A DNA stretch of 44,076 nt from Clostridia bacterium (GTDB lineage: Bacteria; Bacillota; Clostridia; Christensenellales; Pumilibacteraceae): contig JAGAPA010000026.1 of NCBI GenBank assembly GCA_017623455.1, positions 1 through 44,076 of the forward strand, in the 5' to 3' direction. The translations under genes and the position numbers were made by a program. Below the pieces are notes generated by a model that saw nothing but the letters and a program-made list of their open reading frames with translations, did no database searches and was not told where the DNA came from. This document shows, in pieces, positions 1 to 8,900 of the stretch (its first letter is position 1; the number at the start of each line of letters is the position of its first letter).

Positions 1-1
1 A

Positions 2-466
2 ATATTTTCGCTCAACTTTGGCGGTAGCGTATGTGTTAGTTCAAGTGACGAATTGCCTGACGATATTTTGATTGTTCCGCTATGCGAAATGCTCGAATAT
101 CTCAATACGTTAGTGGCAAAAGATGACCAAGAGGTTACTTCAAGCGAAATTGTAAACAGAGCGCAAAAGTTCATTCAACGTAATTTTTACGAGCAAATTA
201 CAATAACCGATATTGCGTTCGCATGCGCGTGCTCGGTATCTTCGCTATGTCATCTTTTCAAAAAATACAAGGGCGAAACCGTGAGTAAATATATCGAAAA
301 TTTACGCATAAATTATGCAAAAGAGTTGCTGTCTACCCGCAATCTTTCCATAACCGCAATCGCGCAAAAATGCGGTTTTTCCGACTATAACTATTTTTCA
401 TTACGCTTTAAGAAGTTTACAGGAAAAACTCCGTCTGAGTATAGAAAGTCTATCTTGTCAATTTAG
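2..466 (+). CDS. AraC-family transcriptional regulator, 3' part only
   Basis: The frame is open from the left edge of the window, so the gene's start lies outside. The visible 154 residues end in a typical AraC/XylS DNA-binding domain of about 100 residues with two helix-turn-helix units: a first one around ITDIAFACACSVSSLCHLFK and a second ending in the family signature around IAQKCGFSDYNYFSLRFKKF, followed by GKTPSEYR. Regulators of this family usually carry an N-terminal sugar-sensing or cupin domain and control nearby carbohydrate genes. The glycosidases and surface lipoprotein downstream fit that role, but the link is inferred. A TTG at 53 could serve as a start in isolation, but it has no ribosome binding site and the reading frame continues upstream of it. 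Confidence 0.9.
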   Translation: MFSLNFGGSVCVSSSDELPDDILIVPLCEMLEYLNTLVAKDDQEVTSSEIVNRAQKFIQRNFYEQITITDIAFACACSVSSLCHLFKKYKGETVSKYIENLRINYAKELLSTRNLSITAIAQKCGFSDYNYFSLRFKKFTGKTPSEYRKSILSI

Positions 467-583
467 TACAAATTTTATCCAATTAAGTGCTATAAATTTA
501 TAACAAATAGTGGTAACATAAATATATATTAGATTGTATATCTATAAAATAACAAAATTTCAAAAAACAGTAAGGAGGAAATA

Positions 584-3500
584 ATGATGAAAAGTAAAGT
601 GAAAAGTTTAGGTTGTGCTTTAATTTTTTTGATGATTATCGTTGCGCTTGTAGCTTTTTCCGCTTGTTCAACAGGAACAACGCTTAGTAAAATTAGTGTA
701 AGCGGTGCAAAAATCGAATTTGAGTACAACGAAGATTTTTCTTTAGGCGACGCAGTAGTTACTGCAACGTATAGCGACGGCAGTAAGAAAACCCTCACAG
801 ATGGCGACTACGTTATCGATTATTCCGCGTACGATAAAACCCAAGCGGGTACGTATTCGATAATAATAGAACACGGTGGAAAGCAAACTTCGTACGACGT
901 TATTGTAAAAGCTAAAAAGATTGAAAGAATTACGTTAAATGGAGTTAAAACCGAGTTTAGTTGGGGTGAAGATTTTAGTGCAGGGAATTTGGTTGTAACA
1001 AAATTCTACGCCGATGGTACAAGCTCTAATTGCGATTCGTCCGAGTATACGATAAATTCTCTTTCTTATAATAAAAACAAAGCAGGAACGTATTCTATTA
1101 TTGTAGGAGTGAAAGGCTCTTTAGTAACTGCTTCTTACGACGTTGTTGTAAAACAGCCTTTGATTGATGGAATAGAATTATCCAACGCAAAGATTAGTTT
1201 TAGTTGGGGCGAAGATTTTAGCGTGGGAGATTTAGTGGTAAAAGCCGTATATCAAGACGGAAGTAAAGTTGTTGTCGAAAACGATTATATTGTAGATAGT
1301 TCTGCTTTTAACAAAAATAAGTCTGCACAGTATCAAATAAGCGTTTCTTACGAAGGATTTACTCAATCGTATACCGTAGTCGTTCTTTCTCCTAAAGTAA
1401 ACGGTATAAGAGTGGTAAATTTGCAGGAAAGTTATAGATGGGGTACGAATTTTATTAATTCTAAAATTGAAGTTTACAAGACTTATCAAGACGGAAGCGA
1501 AGTAAAAGCAAGTTCAAGTGAGTACACGATAGATAGTAGCGAGTATAATGCAAATCAAGAAGGCGCTTACAATATCGTAGTAAAACTAAATAATACCGAA
1601 TATCAAGACTCGGTTAGCGTTTTCGTTAACGCTCCCCACGTGTCTAAAATTAAGGTTTCTAATCACAAAACCCAATATGATTGGGGCGAAGAGTTTGAGT
1701 TTGTAGGCGAAATAAAAGCAATTTATGTCGATAAAAGCGAAGTTGAACTAAACGATAACGAGTATACGGTATTGTGCGAAGATTACAATAAGGAACAGTC
1801 TGGGAAATATAGTGTAGTCGTATCGTACAATGAAAATTCTACAATAAAGATAACCTATACCATAACTGTAAAAGAGCCTAAAATAAAAAGTTTGAATATA
1901 ACGTCATACAAAAAGGAATATACTTTGTATGAAACGTTTAGTCCTGATGATATAAGTGGCACGGTTGTAAGAGAAGATGGAAGCGAAGATTCTTTAACGT
2001 CGTCTATGATAACCATAGACCAAGGCAATTATGATGATTTTGTTTTGGGTGATTATATTATGAACGTTCAGTTAAAGGATGATCCTACTGTTGGTGCAGA
2101 GATTGCAATATCGGTAAAGAGAGCAAAGAAATTAAGAATACTTATGATTGGTAATTCCTTCTCTGACGATACGTCCGAATACGCGCCTCAAATCCTTAAG
2201 AATTTAGGATATGAGTTCGAAGTTGGAAATATGTTTATTGGTGGATGTTCTATTTCGTCGCACTATAGCAATCTTCTTGCAAATAACGCAAAGTATGATT
2301 TTAGATATTATAATGGCGATAAATGGGATTATAACTATGGTGGTGTAAAGCAAACTTTAGAGTATGCAATCAAGTTTAAGGATTGGGATATTATTACCTT
2401 CCAGCAAGCAAGCGGGGATAGTGGATTGTCTACAACTTACGGCGATTTAAGTTGGCTTGTAGATTCTGTTCAAAGAAGAGCTACTAATCCAAACGTAAAG
2501 TTCTTCTTTAATATGACTTGGGCATATCAGCAAAATAGTACTCATTCGGCTTTTCCAAGATACGACAGTAACCAGATAACAATGTATAATGCAATTCTCT
2601 CCGCCGTAGATAAGAGCGTTGATATGCGTGTAATCCCCAACGGAACTGCAATCCAAAACGCAAGAACTACGTTTGTTGGCGATAATCTTACACGAGATGG
2701 ATACCACCTAACTTATGACTTTGGTAGATACGTGGCAGGACTAACGCTTGTTGGTAGACTTACGTGTGAAGATTTGAGTAAGGTTACGTTTGTTCCTAGC
2801 AACCTTTCCGAAGAATATCGCCTTGCTGCTATCGAAAGCGCAACCAATGCTCTTGAAAATCCTAAGCAAATAACAAATTCAAAGTATACCAGCATAGAAG
2901 AAATTAAGACACAAGGTCTTAGAAAACTTAGTTACGAAGAGTACGGTTGGACGACAACGGGCGGATACTGGAACTCTACAACAAACGACTATAATAAGTG
3001 CATTACGGTAGAAAATAACAGTTCGGATTCCAATACTCACAAGTTCGTTGCAACCAAGCGTTTTACCAAACAAGAACTTCCCGTAGGTTCGGTAATAAAA
3101 ATTGAAAGTGGCTGGCAATACCGTCCCGAAGCGTGGATAACGGATGCAAAGCAATCTTCAAGACCGAGTAACGTTAGTACAACTTATGTGGACGTTACGG
3201 AAGAGTGGTGGGGTAATTATACTTTAAGAGCGTTTAACGTAACCAACGGAACAGTTCTTGATTCTGATTCTTCTAATCCCCAGTTCGAAACGGCAAAGAC
3301 AAAGCTTACCATTTACGTGCCTAAGAGTGCGTTGGAAACTGCGCTTGAAAACGCTAGAGAACTTAGCTATGAAGAGTATGGTTGGACGACAACTGGTGGA
3401 TACTGGAACTCTACAACAAACGACTATAATAAGTGCATTACGGTAGAAAATAACAGTTCGGATTCCAATACTCACAAGTTTGTAGCAACCAAGCGTTTTA

Positions 3501-3763
3501 CCAAGCAAGAACTTCCCGTAGGTTCGGTAATAAAAATCGAAAGTGGCTGGCAATACCGTCCCGAAGCGTGGATAACGGATGCAAAGCAATCTTCAAGACC
3601 GAGTAACGTTAGTACAACTTATGTGGACGTTACGGAAGAGTGGTGGGGTAATTATACTTTAAGAGCGTTTAATGTTACAAATGGAACAAGTCTTGCAAGT
3701 TCAACAAATCCTCAGTTTGAAACGGCAAAGACAAAGCTTACCATATACGTTCCAAAAAAATAA
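584..3763 (+). CDS. Large lipoprotein: six Ig-like repeats, SGNH/DUF4886-like domain, duplicated C-terminal module
   Basis: A predicted surface lipoprotein of 1059 residues. The signal peptide ends in a lipobox-like FSAC with Cys28. Residues of about 36-515 form six repeats of some 80 residues with the pattern WGEDFS..D..V.A.Y.DGS, matching bacterial Ig-like (Big_3-type) domains. Residues of about 517-800 look like an SGNH/DUF4886 hydrolase: MIGNS puts the nucleophile at Ser525, GGCS gives a second block, and DGYH gives Asp705 and His708. The C-terminus carries two copies of a module of about 130 residues containing GYWNST and SGWQYRPEAW, 145 residues apart and almost identical. The start is set by AAGGAGG at 572-578. 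A carbohydrate deacetylase or esterase role at the cell surface is an inference; the substrate is unknown. Confidence 0.85.
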   Translation: MMKSKVKSLGCALIFLMIIVALVAFSACSTGTTLSKISVSGAKIEFEYNEDFSLGDAVVTATYSDGSKKTLTDGDYVIDYSAYDKTQAGTYSIIIEHGGKQTSYDVIVKAKKIERITLNGVKTEFSWGEDFSAGNLVVTKFYADGTSSNCDSSEYTINSLSYNKNKAGTYSIIVGVKGSLVTASYDVVVKQPLIDGIELSNAKISFSWGEDFSVGDLVVKAVYQDGSKVVVENDYIVDSSAFNKNKSAQYQISVSYEGFTQSYTVVVLSPKVNGIRVVNLQESYRWGTNFINSKIEVYKTYQDGSEVKASSSEYTIDSSEYNANQEGAYNIVVKLNNTEYQDSVSVFVNAPHVSKIKVSNHKTQYDWGEEFEFVGEIKAIYVDKSEVELNDNEYTVLCEDYNKEQSGKYSVVVSYNENSTIKITYTITVKEPKIKSLNITSYKKEYTLYETFSPDDISGTVVREDGSEDSLTSSMITIDQGNYDDFVLGDYIMNVQLKDDPTVGAEIAISVKRAKKLRILMIGNSFSDDTSEYAPQILKNLGYEFEVGNMFIGGCSISSHYSNLLANNAKYDFRYYNGDKWDYNYGGVKQTLEYAIKFKDWDIITFQQASGDSGLSTTYGDLSWLVDSVQRRATNPNVKFFFNMTWAYQQNSTHSAFPRYDSNQITMYNAILSAVDKSVDMRVIPNGTAIQNARTTFVGDNLTRDGYHLTYDFGRYVAGLTLVGRLTCEDLSKVTFVPSNLSEEYRLAAIESATNALENPKQITNSKYTSIEEIKTQGLRKLSYEEYGWTTTGGYWNSTTNDYNKCITVENNSSDSNTHKFVATKRFTKQELPVGSVIKIESGWQYRPEAWITDAKQSSRPSNVSTTYVDVTEEWWGNYTLRAFNVTNGTVLDSDSSNPQFETAKTKLTIYVPKSALETALENARELSYEEYGWTTTGGYWNSTTNDYNKCITVENNSSDSNTHKFVATKRFTKQELPVGSVIKIESGWQYRPEAWITDAKQSSRPSNVSTTYVDVTEEWWGNYTLRAFNVTNGTSLASSTNPQFETAKTKLTIYVPKK
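2929..3759 (+). repeat. Near-identical tandem duplication of about 400 bp inside the lipoprotein gene
   Basis: Copy 1 covers about 2929-3324 and copy 2 about 3364-3759, an offset of 435 bp. Long stretches are identical at the DNA level, including synonymous positions, with differences mainly at the ends of the unit and in the short linker. This points to a recent in-frame duplication. Confidence 0.9.
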
Positions 3764-3804
3764 TAGAAAATAACAAGGTGTACAAACCTTACGACATTTG
3801 ACGC

Positions 3805-3833
3805 TTGACAGCGCAGGAATACTGTGTTATAAT
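3805..3833 (+). promoter_or_regulatory. Sigma-A-type promoter, perfect consensus
   Basis: TTGACA at 3805-3810 and TATAAT at 3828-3833 are separated by exactly 17 bp. The predicted start is near 3840. The next gene has its own promoter at 4007, so this one probably drives a short transcript. Confidence 0.75.
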
Positions 3834-3839
3834 GAGTTC

Positions 3840-3966
3840 GTAGTCAATCAAACGTTTTTATATTGATTTTTCAAAATAACCCCTTTTTCGTTTGTGTTGA
3901 TTTCATTTTTAATACCTTCCCTTTTTACAAAGAACGAGTCGAATTTTACGGCTCGTTCTTTGTATG
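3840..3966 (+). ncRNA. Candidate small RNA between a consensus promoter and a 12-bp hairpin
   Basis: The segment starts at the predicted start site of the 3805 promoter and ends in a perfect 12-bp inverted repeat (3927-3938 with 3952-3963, arms ACAAAGAACGAG and CTCGTTCTTTGT). An internal CAAACG...CGTTTG pairing is also possible. No open frame longer than a few codons was seen. The hairpin lacks a clean U-tract, only U-rich bases in its right arm, so termination may be inefficient. It could instead be a long leader of the epimerase gene. Prediction only. Confidence 0.35.
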
Positions 3967-4006
3967 TAAAAATAGAATATTATACTAAAGCATATAGAAA
4001 AATGTA

Positions 4007-4035
4007 TTGAAATGCCAACTATTCTATGCTATACT
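4007..4035 (+). promoter_or_regulatory. Promoter of the epimerase gene
   Basis: TTGAAA at 4007-4012 and TATACT at 4030-4035 have a 17-bp spacer. The predicted start near 4042 lies just upstream of the AGGAGA at 4051-4056 and the ATG at 4067. Confidence 0.65.
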
Positions 4036-4066
4036 ACAACTATATAAAATAGGAGAAATTGTAAAA

Positions 4067-5077
4067 ATGAAAAGAGCTTTGATTTTGGGTGGAACGGGAA
4101 CAATGGGCGCGTACCTTACAGCGCACTTGTTAGAAAACGGCTATAGCGTAGATGCGTTTACTATGGACGACGTGACAAGCGATAACCCTAATCTTCGTTA
4201 TATTAAAAAGAACGCTAAAGATGTAGCGGAGGTAAAAGCGTACCTTAATAACGGATACGACGCGATGATAGACTTTATGCATTACGCGACGGTTGAGTTT
4301 AAGGAAAGATACGATTTATACCTTTCTTCCGTAGGCCGATATATTGCGCTTTCGTCCTATCGTGTTTACGACGACGCTAACAAGCCTCTTACCGAGGATT
4401 GCTCAAGACTGCTCGAAACCTCGCTTGACGAAGAACTCAAAGCGTCCGACGATTACGCAATCGCAAAGTGCAGATTAGAGGATATTTTACACGCGTCCGA
4501 CAAAAAGAATTGGACTATTTTACGCCCAACGCTTGTGTACGGACCGCCCAGAATTAATATCGTAACGCTTATCAGTAACGCAATAATGCACCGCGCGCTC
4601 AATAATAAAAAGCTCCTTTTGCCCGTTGAAACTCGATATAAAACAAGCACGATGATTTGGGGTGGCGACGTAGCGAAACTCATTTTACGACTTATCGAAA
4701 ATCCTGATTGTGCGGGTGAAATTTATACCGTAGGCTCTAGCGAAACTCACACTTGGCAAGAGATTGCGGACATGTACAAAGAGCTTATTGGACTTGAAGT
4801 AGAGTGGATACCAAACGACGACTTCCTAAACGTAGTAACAGGTGGGAAGATTTCGCTACCGGCTAAGTGGATTCTTGACTATGATAGAATGTTCAATAGA
4901 AGCGTAGATAATACGAAAATCCTTAAAGCAACGGGTATGAAACAGTCTGATCTTATACCGCTTTACGACGGACTTAAACTTGTTTGTGGCGAAGTGATGA
5001 AGTTTGCAAAAGATAAGTACGGCAACGTCGATTGGCTAAACGAACAAATGGATAAATATATCGAAGCTCATAAATAA
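4067..5077 (+). CDS. NAD-dependent epimerase/dehydratase family protein (extended SDR)
   Basis: A 336-residue extended short-chain dehydrogenase/reductase. The N-terminus carries the Rossmann motif GGTGTMG for NAD(P), and the catalytic pair appears as YAIAK in the middle of the protein, followed by LRPTLVYGP as in nucleotide-sugar epimerases. The substrate cannot be read from the sequence; a sugar nucleotide or related metabolite is likely from the family. The ATG at 4067 was chosen because AGGAGA lies 10 bases upstream and the in-frame TTG at 4007 falls inside the -35 element. The gene ends at a bidirectional terminator shared with the convergent glycosidase. Its position among carbohydrate genes suggests a role in sugar metabolism. 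Confidence 0.85.
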   Translation: MKRALILGGTGTMGAYLTAHLLENGYSVDAFTMDDVTSDNPNLRYIKKNAKDVAEVKAYLNNGYDAMIDFMHYATVEFKERYDLYLSSVGRYIALSSYRVYDDANKPLTEDCSRLLETSLDEELKASDDYAIAKCRLEDILHASDKKNWTILRPTLVYGPPRINIVTLISNAIMHRALNNKKLLLPVETRYKTSTMIWGGDVAKLILRLIENPDCAGEIYTVGSSETHTWQEIADMYKELIGLEVEWIPNDDFLNVVTGGKISLPAKWILDYDRMFNRSVDNTKILKATGMKQSDLIPLYDGLKLVCGEVMKFAKDKYGNVDWLNEQMDKYIEAHK

Positions 5078-5080
5078 AAT

Positions 5081-5125
5081 AAAAGCCACTGTGTACCGAT
5101 TTGTGCGATACGTAGTGGCTTTTTT
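5081..5125. terminator. Bidirectional intrinsic terminator between convergent genes
   Basis: A 10-bp perfect stem, AAAAGCCACT (5081-5090) with AGTGGCTTTT (5114-5123), is followed by T-rich sequence in both directions. It serves the epimerase on the plus strand and the GH39-like gene on the minus strand. Confidence 0.8.
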
Positions 5126-5186
5126 CGTTATATTCCATTGCAAACCGATAGAAAGCGGAGAAGCAATCTCGATAATAAAACACAAT

Positions 5187-6527
5187 TTAATACTCTTTTC
5201 TAATCTTTAGCATATACGTATTAAAGTTTGGCATCTTGATATAAACCCTAAAATCAGGTGCGGAGAAATACTCTTCTCTTACAAGTTCCAAGTTGTGGTT
5301 TTCATCTATTACGTAGTACTCAATCGTGATTTTTTTACAAGTCTTTTCGGTGCTAAAATCTATTGCGATATCCTTAACGTCCGCCTCGTCGTTATCGTCG
5401 TAACGAGTTACTACAACGCAAGCCTCGTCCCCGTCCTGAGAAGCGATAATATACACGTCGTCTTCCGTTTCGCTCAGCAGTTCATTTTTAAGTTTTGCAA
5501 TTTCGGAAAAAGCTTTGAAGGAGTAGTAAGGCTTTAGTGGTTTACTGGTATACATTTCAAAAACTCCGTTCCATCCTGACGGTCTTAAATCGTAGTAAGA
5601 GAGCATATCGAGTTTTGTTTTTTGCATTGTAAGCATAACAGCGGACACGAATGCCGAGCCTTTCAAATTTTTCTGGGTAGCAAGCGAATACGTATAATCG
5701 TCACCAGCCCAGCCCTTTACGTAGTTCCATTCGTTAAGGTGTAGTTCGGCATTTTCATACCCATACTTTTTACGTTGCATATCCGCAACTTCCACAACTT
5801 CTACGTATTTTTCAACCACGTTAGAATATCGGTGGAAAGAATAGAAATCTATAGGCACGTTTCTCTTTTGCATTTCGGACAAGAACGGCTCTGCCATATA
5901 CGATTTACTTGAGCAAAACGCAGGACCGCCAATTTTTAAGGAGGGGAACTTTGTCTTAAGATACTTTGCTACAACCTCGTAAAAATCGTAGAATTGCTCT
6001 TCAGTACCTTGCCAACACGGATTTTCTCCGTTGCGGTTTCTGCAGTCTGGCTCGTTCCAAATCTCCCAATATTCTATGTCCATATGATATCCGTTAGCCC
6101 AACCTTGGGTGTAGTGAAGGATCATATGCTCGCAAATTCTTGCCCACTTTGCAAAGTCCGCAGGAGGATACGTTCCTCTTTTGTATCCGTGCTCAATGCT
6201 TGCACCCAGTCGGTAAAAAACTTTAGTTCCAGCCGATTCAATGTCTTGAAGATAACCATCGGTAGGCTCGAAAATATAAGAAGAGGGCTCGTTTTCGTCT
6301 TTAGAAAAATCGGGGAAAATACGGTGAACGTCTACGGCAAACTCTCCGCCGTAGTTACCTGCGTAAAAGGACGAATCGTGAAGTCTTGCATAAGGAATGT
6401 TAAGAGCAGCATAATCCTTAAAGTTCCCCGTCTGTCTTATTCTAGAGCCTGCTGGGCCGTTGTTTGCGGCATTCATCGGCTTGATTTTACCGCTAATTTT
6501 ATCTAAAAAAACTTTTGCAGTAGTCAT
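5187..6527 (-). CDS. Glycoside hydrolase, GH39-like (beta-xylosidase type)
   Basis: A 446-residue intracellular glycosidase with no signal peptide. The fold and motifs match clan GH-A enzymes close to family GH39. EIWNEPD places the acid/base at Glu159, and LNEWN places the nucleophile at Glu266, a spacing of 107 residues. GGPAF and FYSFHRYS between them are also typical. Family GH39 members cleave beta-xylosides or alpha-iduronides; the actual substrate here is unknown. The start is set by AAGGAGA just upstream on the minus strand. A consensus promoter at 6560-6588 drives it, divergent from the glycosidase at 6753, so the two may act on the same glycan. Confidence 0.85.
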   Translation of the reverse strand: MTTAKVFLDKISGKIKPMNAANNGPAGSRIRQTGNFKDYAALNIPYARLHDSSFYAGNYGGEFAVDVHRIFPDFSKDENEPSSYIFEPTDGYLQDIESAGTKVFYRLGASIEHGYKRGTYPPADFAKWARICEHMILHYTQGWANGYHMDIEYWEIWNEPDCRNRNGENPCWQGTEEQFYDFYEVVAKYLKTKFPSLKIGGPAFCSSKSYMAEPFLSEMQKRNVPIDFYSFHRYSNVVEKYVEVVEVADMQRKKYGYENAELHLNEWNYVKGWAGDDYTYSLATQKNLKGSAFVSAVMLTMQKTKLDMLSYYDLRPSGWNGVFEMYTSKPLKPYYSFKAFSEIAKLKNELLSETEDDVYIIASQDGDEACVVVTRYDDNDEADVKDIAIDFSTEKTCKKITIEYYVIDENHNLELVREEYFSAPDFRVYIKMPNFNTYMLKIRKEY

Positions 6528-6559
6528 AATTTTCTCCTTGTTGTAGGTGCTTTTTGTTT

Positions 6560-6588
6560 ATTATACTATCATTTAGTTGGTTAGTCAA
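6560..6588 (-). promoter_or_regulatory. Promoter of the GH39-like gene
   Basis: On the minus strand TTGACT (6583-6588) and TATAAT (6560-6565) are separated by 17 bp, 33 bp upstream of the ATG. No operator was identified with confidence. Confidence 0.75.
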
Positions 6589-6752
6589 TAGTAAAATCGT
6601 TCAATATTTAATAAAAAATATGCAAAATTCGTCAAAAATAAATAAAGCTAAAAACAAGAATTTATAAAAATACCGCAAGATTTCGAAAGATATTATATAG
6701 TTTATAATGTTATAATGTATCTATAAGTTGTCATTTTTTTTAGGAGAAAATT

Positions 6753-8771
6753 ATGAGATATGATTCTTGGGAAAACAGACCTGATTATGCGCCCATATTT
6801 GCAGGCAATGGAGATATTGCGCTAGCGTTGGACGAAGAAGGTTCGCTTAATTATTTTGATAGTGATAAAATAAAAGCAAAAGCCTCAGCACGTATTTTCA
6901 GAGCTGGTAGAAGAAGCTTGTTTAATCATTCGAAAAATCAGAATTATAATCTTTTAACGTACGGCAAATTCGTGTTTCACTCTAATAGTAAACTAAAATC
7001 TTTTAGTCGAGAACTTGTTTTGCCTGACGGTTATCAGATAAGCGAGTGTGAGTACGAAAATTGTAGCATACGTTCAAGATTTTTCGTGCATTACAATCTG
7101 CCCTTTTATGCTCTCGAAAAAACCTTTGACAGCGATATTTTGGGCGTTAAGTACGAATTTATTTATAAAGAGAACGGTTATAATTTATCAATATTCGATA
7201 AAGTAAAAGTTTCGAAATGTAAAAACGGAGCTACCGTTTCGTTTAAGAATTGCGCTCAAGACGAGTACGAAGGGAAAGTGAAAATTCTTCTTACTAAGCC
7301 TTGCGACGTTAGTGTGGAAAACGGACGAATTTTCCTTATTTTTGATGCAAAAAAGGGCGAGAGTGTAACGTTTTTTGTTGGTATAAACGATAATTTTGAT
7401 AACGAGAACACAAGATTACCAAGCCTTGTAAAAGTAGGATTTCAAAGATTGCTGGACGAAAGTTCAAAATTATGGAATGAGTATTTTAACCAAGGCTATA
7501 TTATAAGTGACAATAAAAAGCTAAACGATACGTATCTGGTGGCGCTGTATAACCTTAAAATATTTACAACAAAGTGGTCTATACCTGTTGGAATTTACGA
7601 CTGGGCATGGGACGGTAAATTCTTTGCTTTCGACGAATATTATGGATTTTTAGGACTGATTGGAGCAAATAGAACGGACGAAGCAAAGCGTGTTCCTGCT
7701 TTTAGATTGAAAAATAGTTTCAATACGGCAAAAAATAGGACTGTTCCAACCTTTGTTCCGCAAAGCGAAGCGCAAGCCAGATTTATGTGGGAAACGAACG
7801 AATTAGGAAACGAAAGCGCACCCTACGGGTTTTGGTTGGATCACGTTTTCCATATGTGCGTAATAGGACTTGGCGCGTACGAATACTATGAGTATACGCT
7901 TGACAAAGAGTTCCTAAAGGATTGCTATCCAATGATAAGAGCGTGTGCAAAATTCTTTTCAATCAATATGGTATATACCGAAAACGGTAAACCGTATATA
8001 GGAAAATGCACCGATCTGGAAAGATTGGGCGTATCAAAAGAGCGTGCTTTTATGACCACTTGCGGAGCAATAAAGCTGTTTGAAGTTTGCGCAAAAACTA
8101 TTGACGTTCTGGGCGCTTGCGACGAGTATAAAACTGAGTGCGAAGCATTAAGAGTAGAACTTTTGAAATCACTTCCCTCGGACGGCGAAAAGTATTTGCC
8201 ATACCCGAGTTGTAAAGAGCGCAGTATCGGAGTTTTTTCGTGTAAGTTCCCCTTTAACGTGCTTGAAAATAACGACAAGCTGATGTTAAAATCATTTTCA
8301 GATTATATCGAAAACGAAAGCGTGTACGGCAATATGTATCACGGTGGAAGCAAGGTTTCGCCTTGGTACTGTGCTTGGAAAGCCAACGCATATGCAAGGT
8401 GTAGAATGTCGGTTGAAGCGGAAAAAGCGTTATTCCAATATTTTGATTCCACAGGTGCATTTAACGAATCTTATGAGATAAACGAAGAAGGTAAACGTCT
8501 TCGCCCGTGGTTTATGACGGCGTCGGGTGTGTTTATGTCGGCAACTAACGAAATGTTTGTTCAAAGCAACGGAAAGACTTTGGAATTATTGCCGGCAACT
8601 ACTATTGAAAACGTAAAATTTAAGCTTAGAGCAAAAGGCGGAATTATAGTAGAGGCAGAGGTAAGAAACAGCGAGATAAAATCGCTAACGCTCACTTTAA
8701 CATCAAAGAATTGCGTTATTCCAAAAGTTTTATATAACGGTAAAGAAGTCATGGAGTATATAATAAAATAA
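6753..8771 (+). CDS. Six-hairpin (alpha/alpha)6 glycosidase-like protein
   Basis: A 672-residue protein with no signal peptide. Residues of about 1-225 look like a beta-sandwich beginning with AGNGDIALAL, residues of about 230-600 are helix-rich, and the end contains the sequence FVQSNGKTLELLPA, a layout seen in GH95/GH65-type and related six-hairpin glycosidases. The segment YDWAWDGKFFAFDEYYG near residue 280 and TDLERLG further on are candidate substrate-site motifs. I cannot assign a family or catalytic residues with certainty. AGGAGA lies 10 bases before the ATG. The gene is divergent from the GH39-like gene and probably handles the same oligosaccharide inside the cell. Confidence 0.65.
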   Translation: MRYDSWENRPDYAPIFAGNGDIALALDEEGSLNYFDSDKIKAKASARIFRAGRRSLFNHSKNQNYNLLTYGKFVFHSNSKLKSFSRELVLPDGYQISECEYENCSIRSRFFVHYNLPFYALEKTFDSDILGVKYEFIYKENGYNLSIFDKVKVSKCKNGATVSFKNCAQDEYEGKVKILLTKPCDVSVENGRIFLIFDAKKGESVTFFVGINDNFDNENTRLPSLVKVGFQRLLDESSKLWNEYFNQGYIISDNKKLNDTYLVALYNLKIFTTKWSIPVGIYDWAWDGKFFAFDEYYGFLGLIGANRTDEAKRVPAFRLKNSFNTAKNRTVPTFVPQSEAQARFMWETNELGNESAPYGFWLDHVFHMCVIGLGAYEYYEYTLDKEFLKDCYPMIRACAKFFSINMVYTENGKPYIGKCTDLERLGVSKERAFMTTCGAIKLFEVCAKTIDVLGACDEYKTECEALRVELLKSLPSDGEKYLPYPSCKERSIGVFSCKFPFNVLENNDKLMLKSFSDYIENESVYGNMYHGGSKVSPWYCAWKANAYARCRMSVEAEKALFQYFDSTGAFNESYEINEEGKRLRPWFMTASGVFMSATNEMFVQSNGKTLELLPATTIENVKFKLRAKGGIIVEAEVRNSEIKSLTLTLTSKNCVIPKVLYNGKEVMEYIIK

Positions 8772-8780
8772 ATCTAAACT

Positions 8781-8824
8781 TATACGTATTGTCTGATTGC
8801 GGATGATACGTATATTTAATTTTG
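8781..8824 (+). terminator. Probable terminator after the six-hairpin glycosidase gene
   Basis: TATACGTAT (8781-8789) pairs with ATACGTATA (8806-8814) across a short loop, followed by TTTAATTTT. The U-tract is interrupted, so strength is uncertain. Confidence 0.5.
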
Positions 8825-8900
8825 CGCACACAAATAAAAAAATTCACCCTTTTTTTATTTTGCTCATATCATAATATCAGTGAAAACAAAGGGGGAACTT

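Noticed and set aside
2879-3589. Two similar minus-strand frames opposite the lipoprotein's end
   Set aside because: They are alike only because they lie opposite the duplicated module; no binding sites or family motifs.
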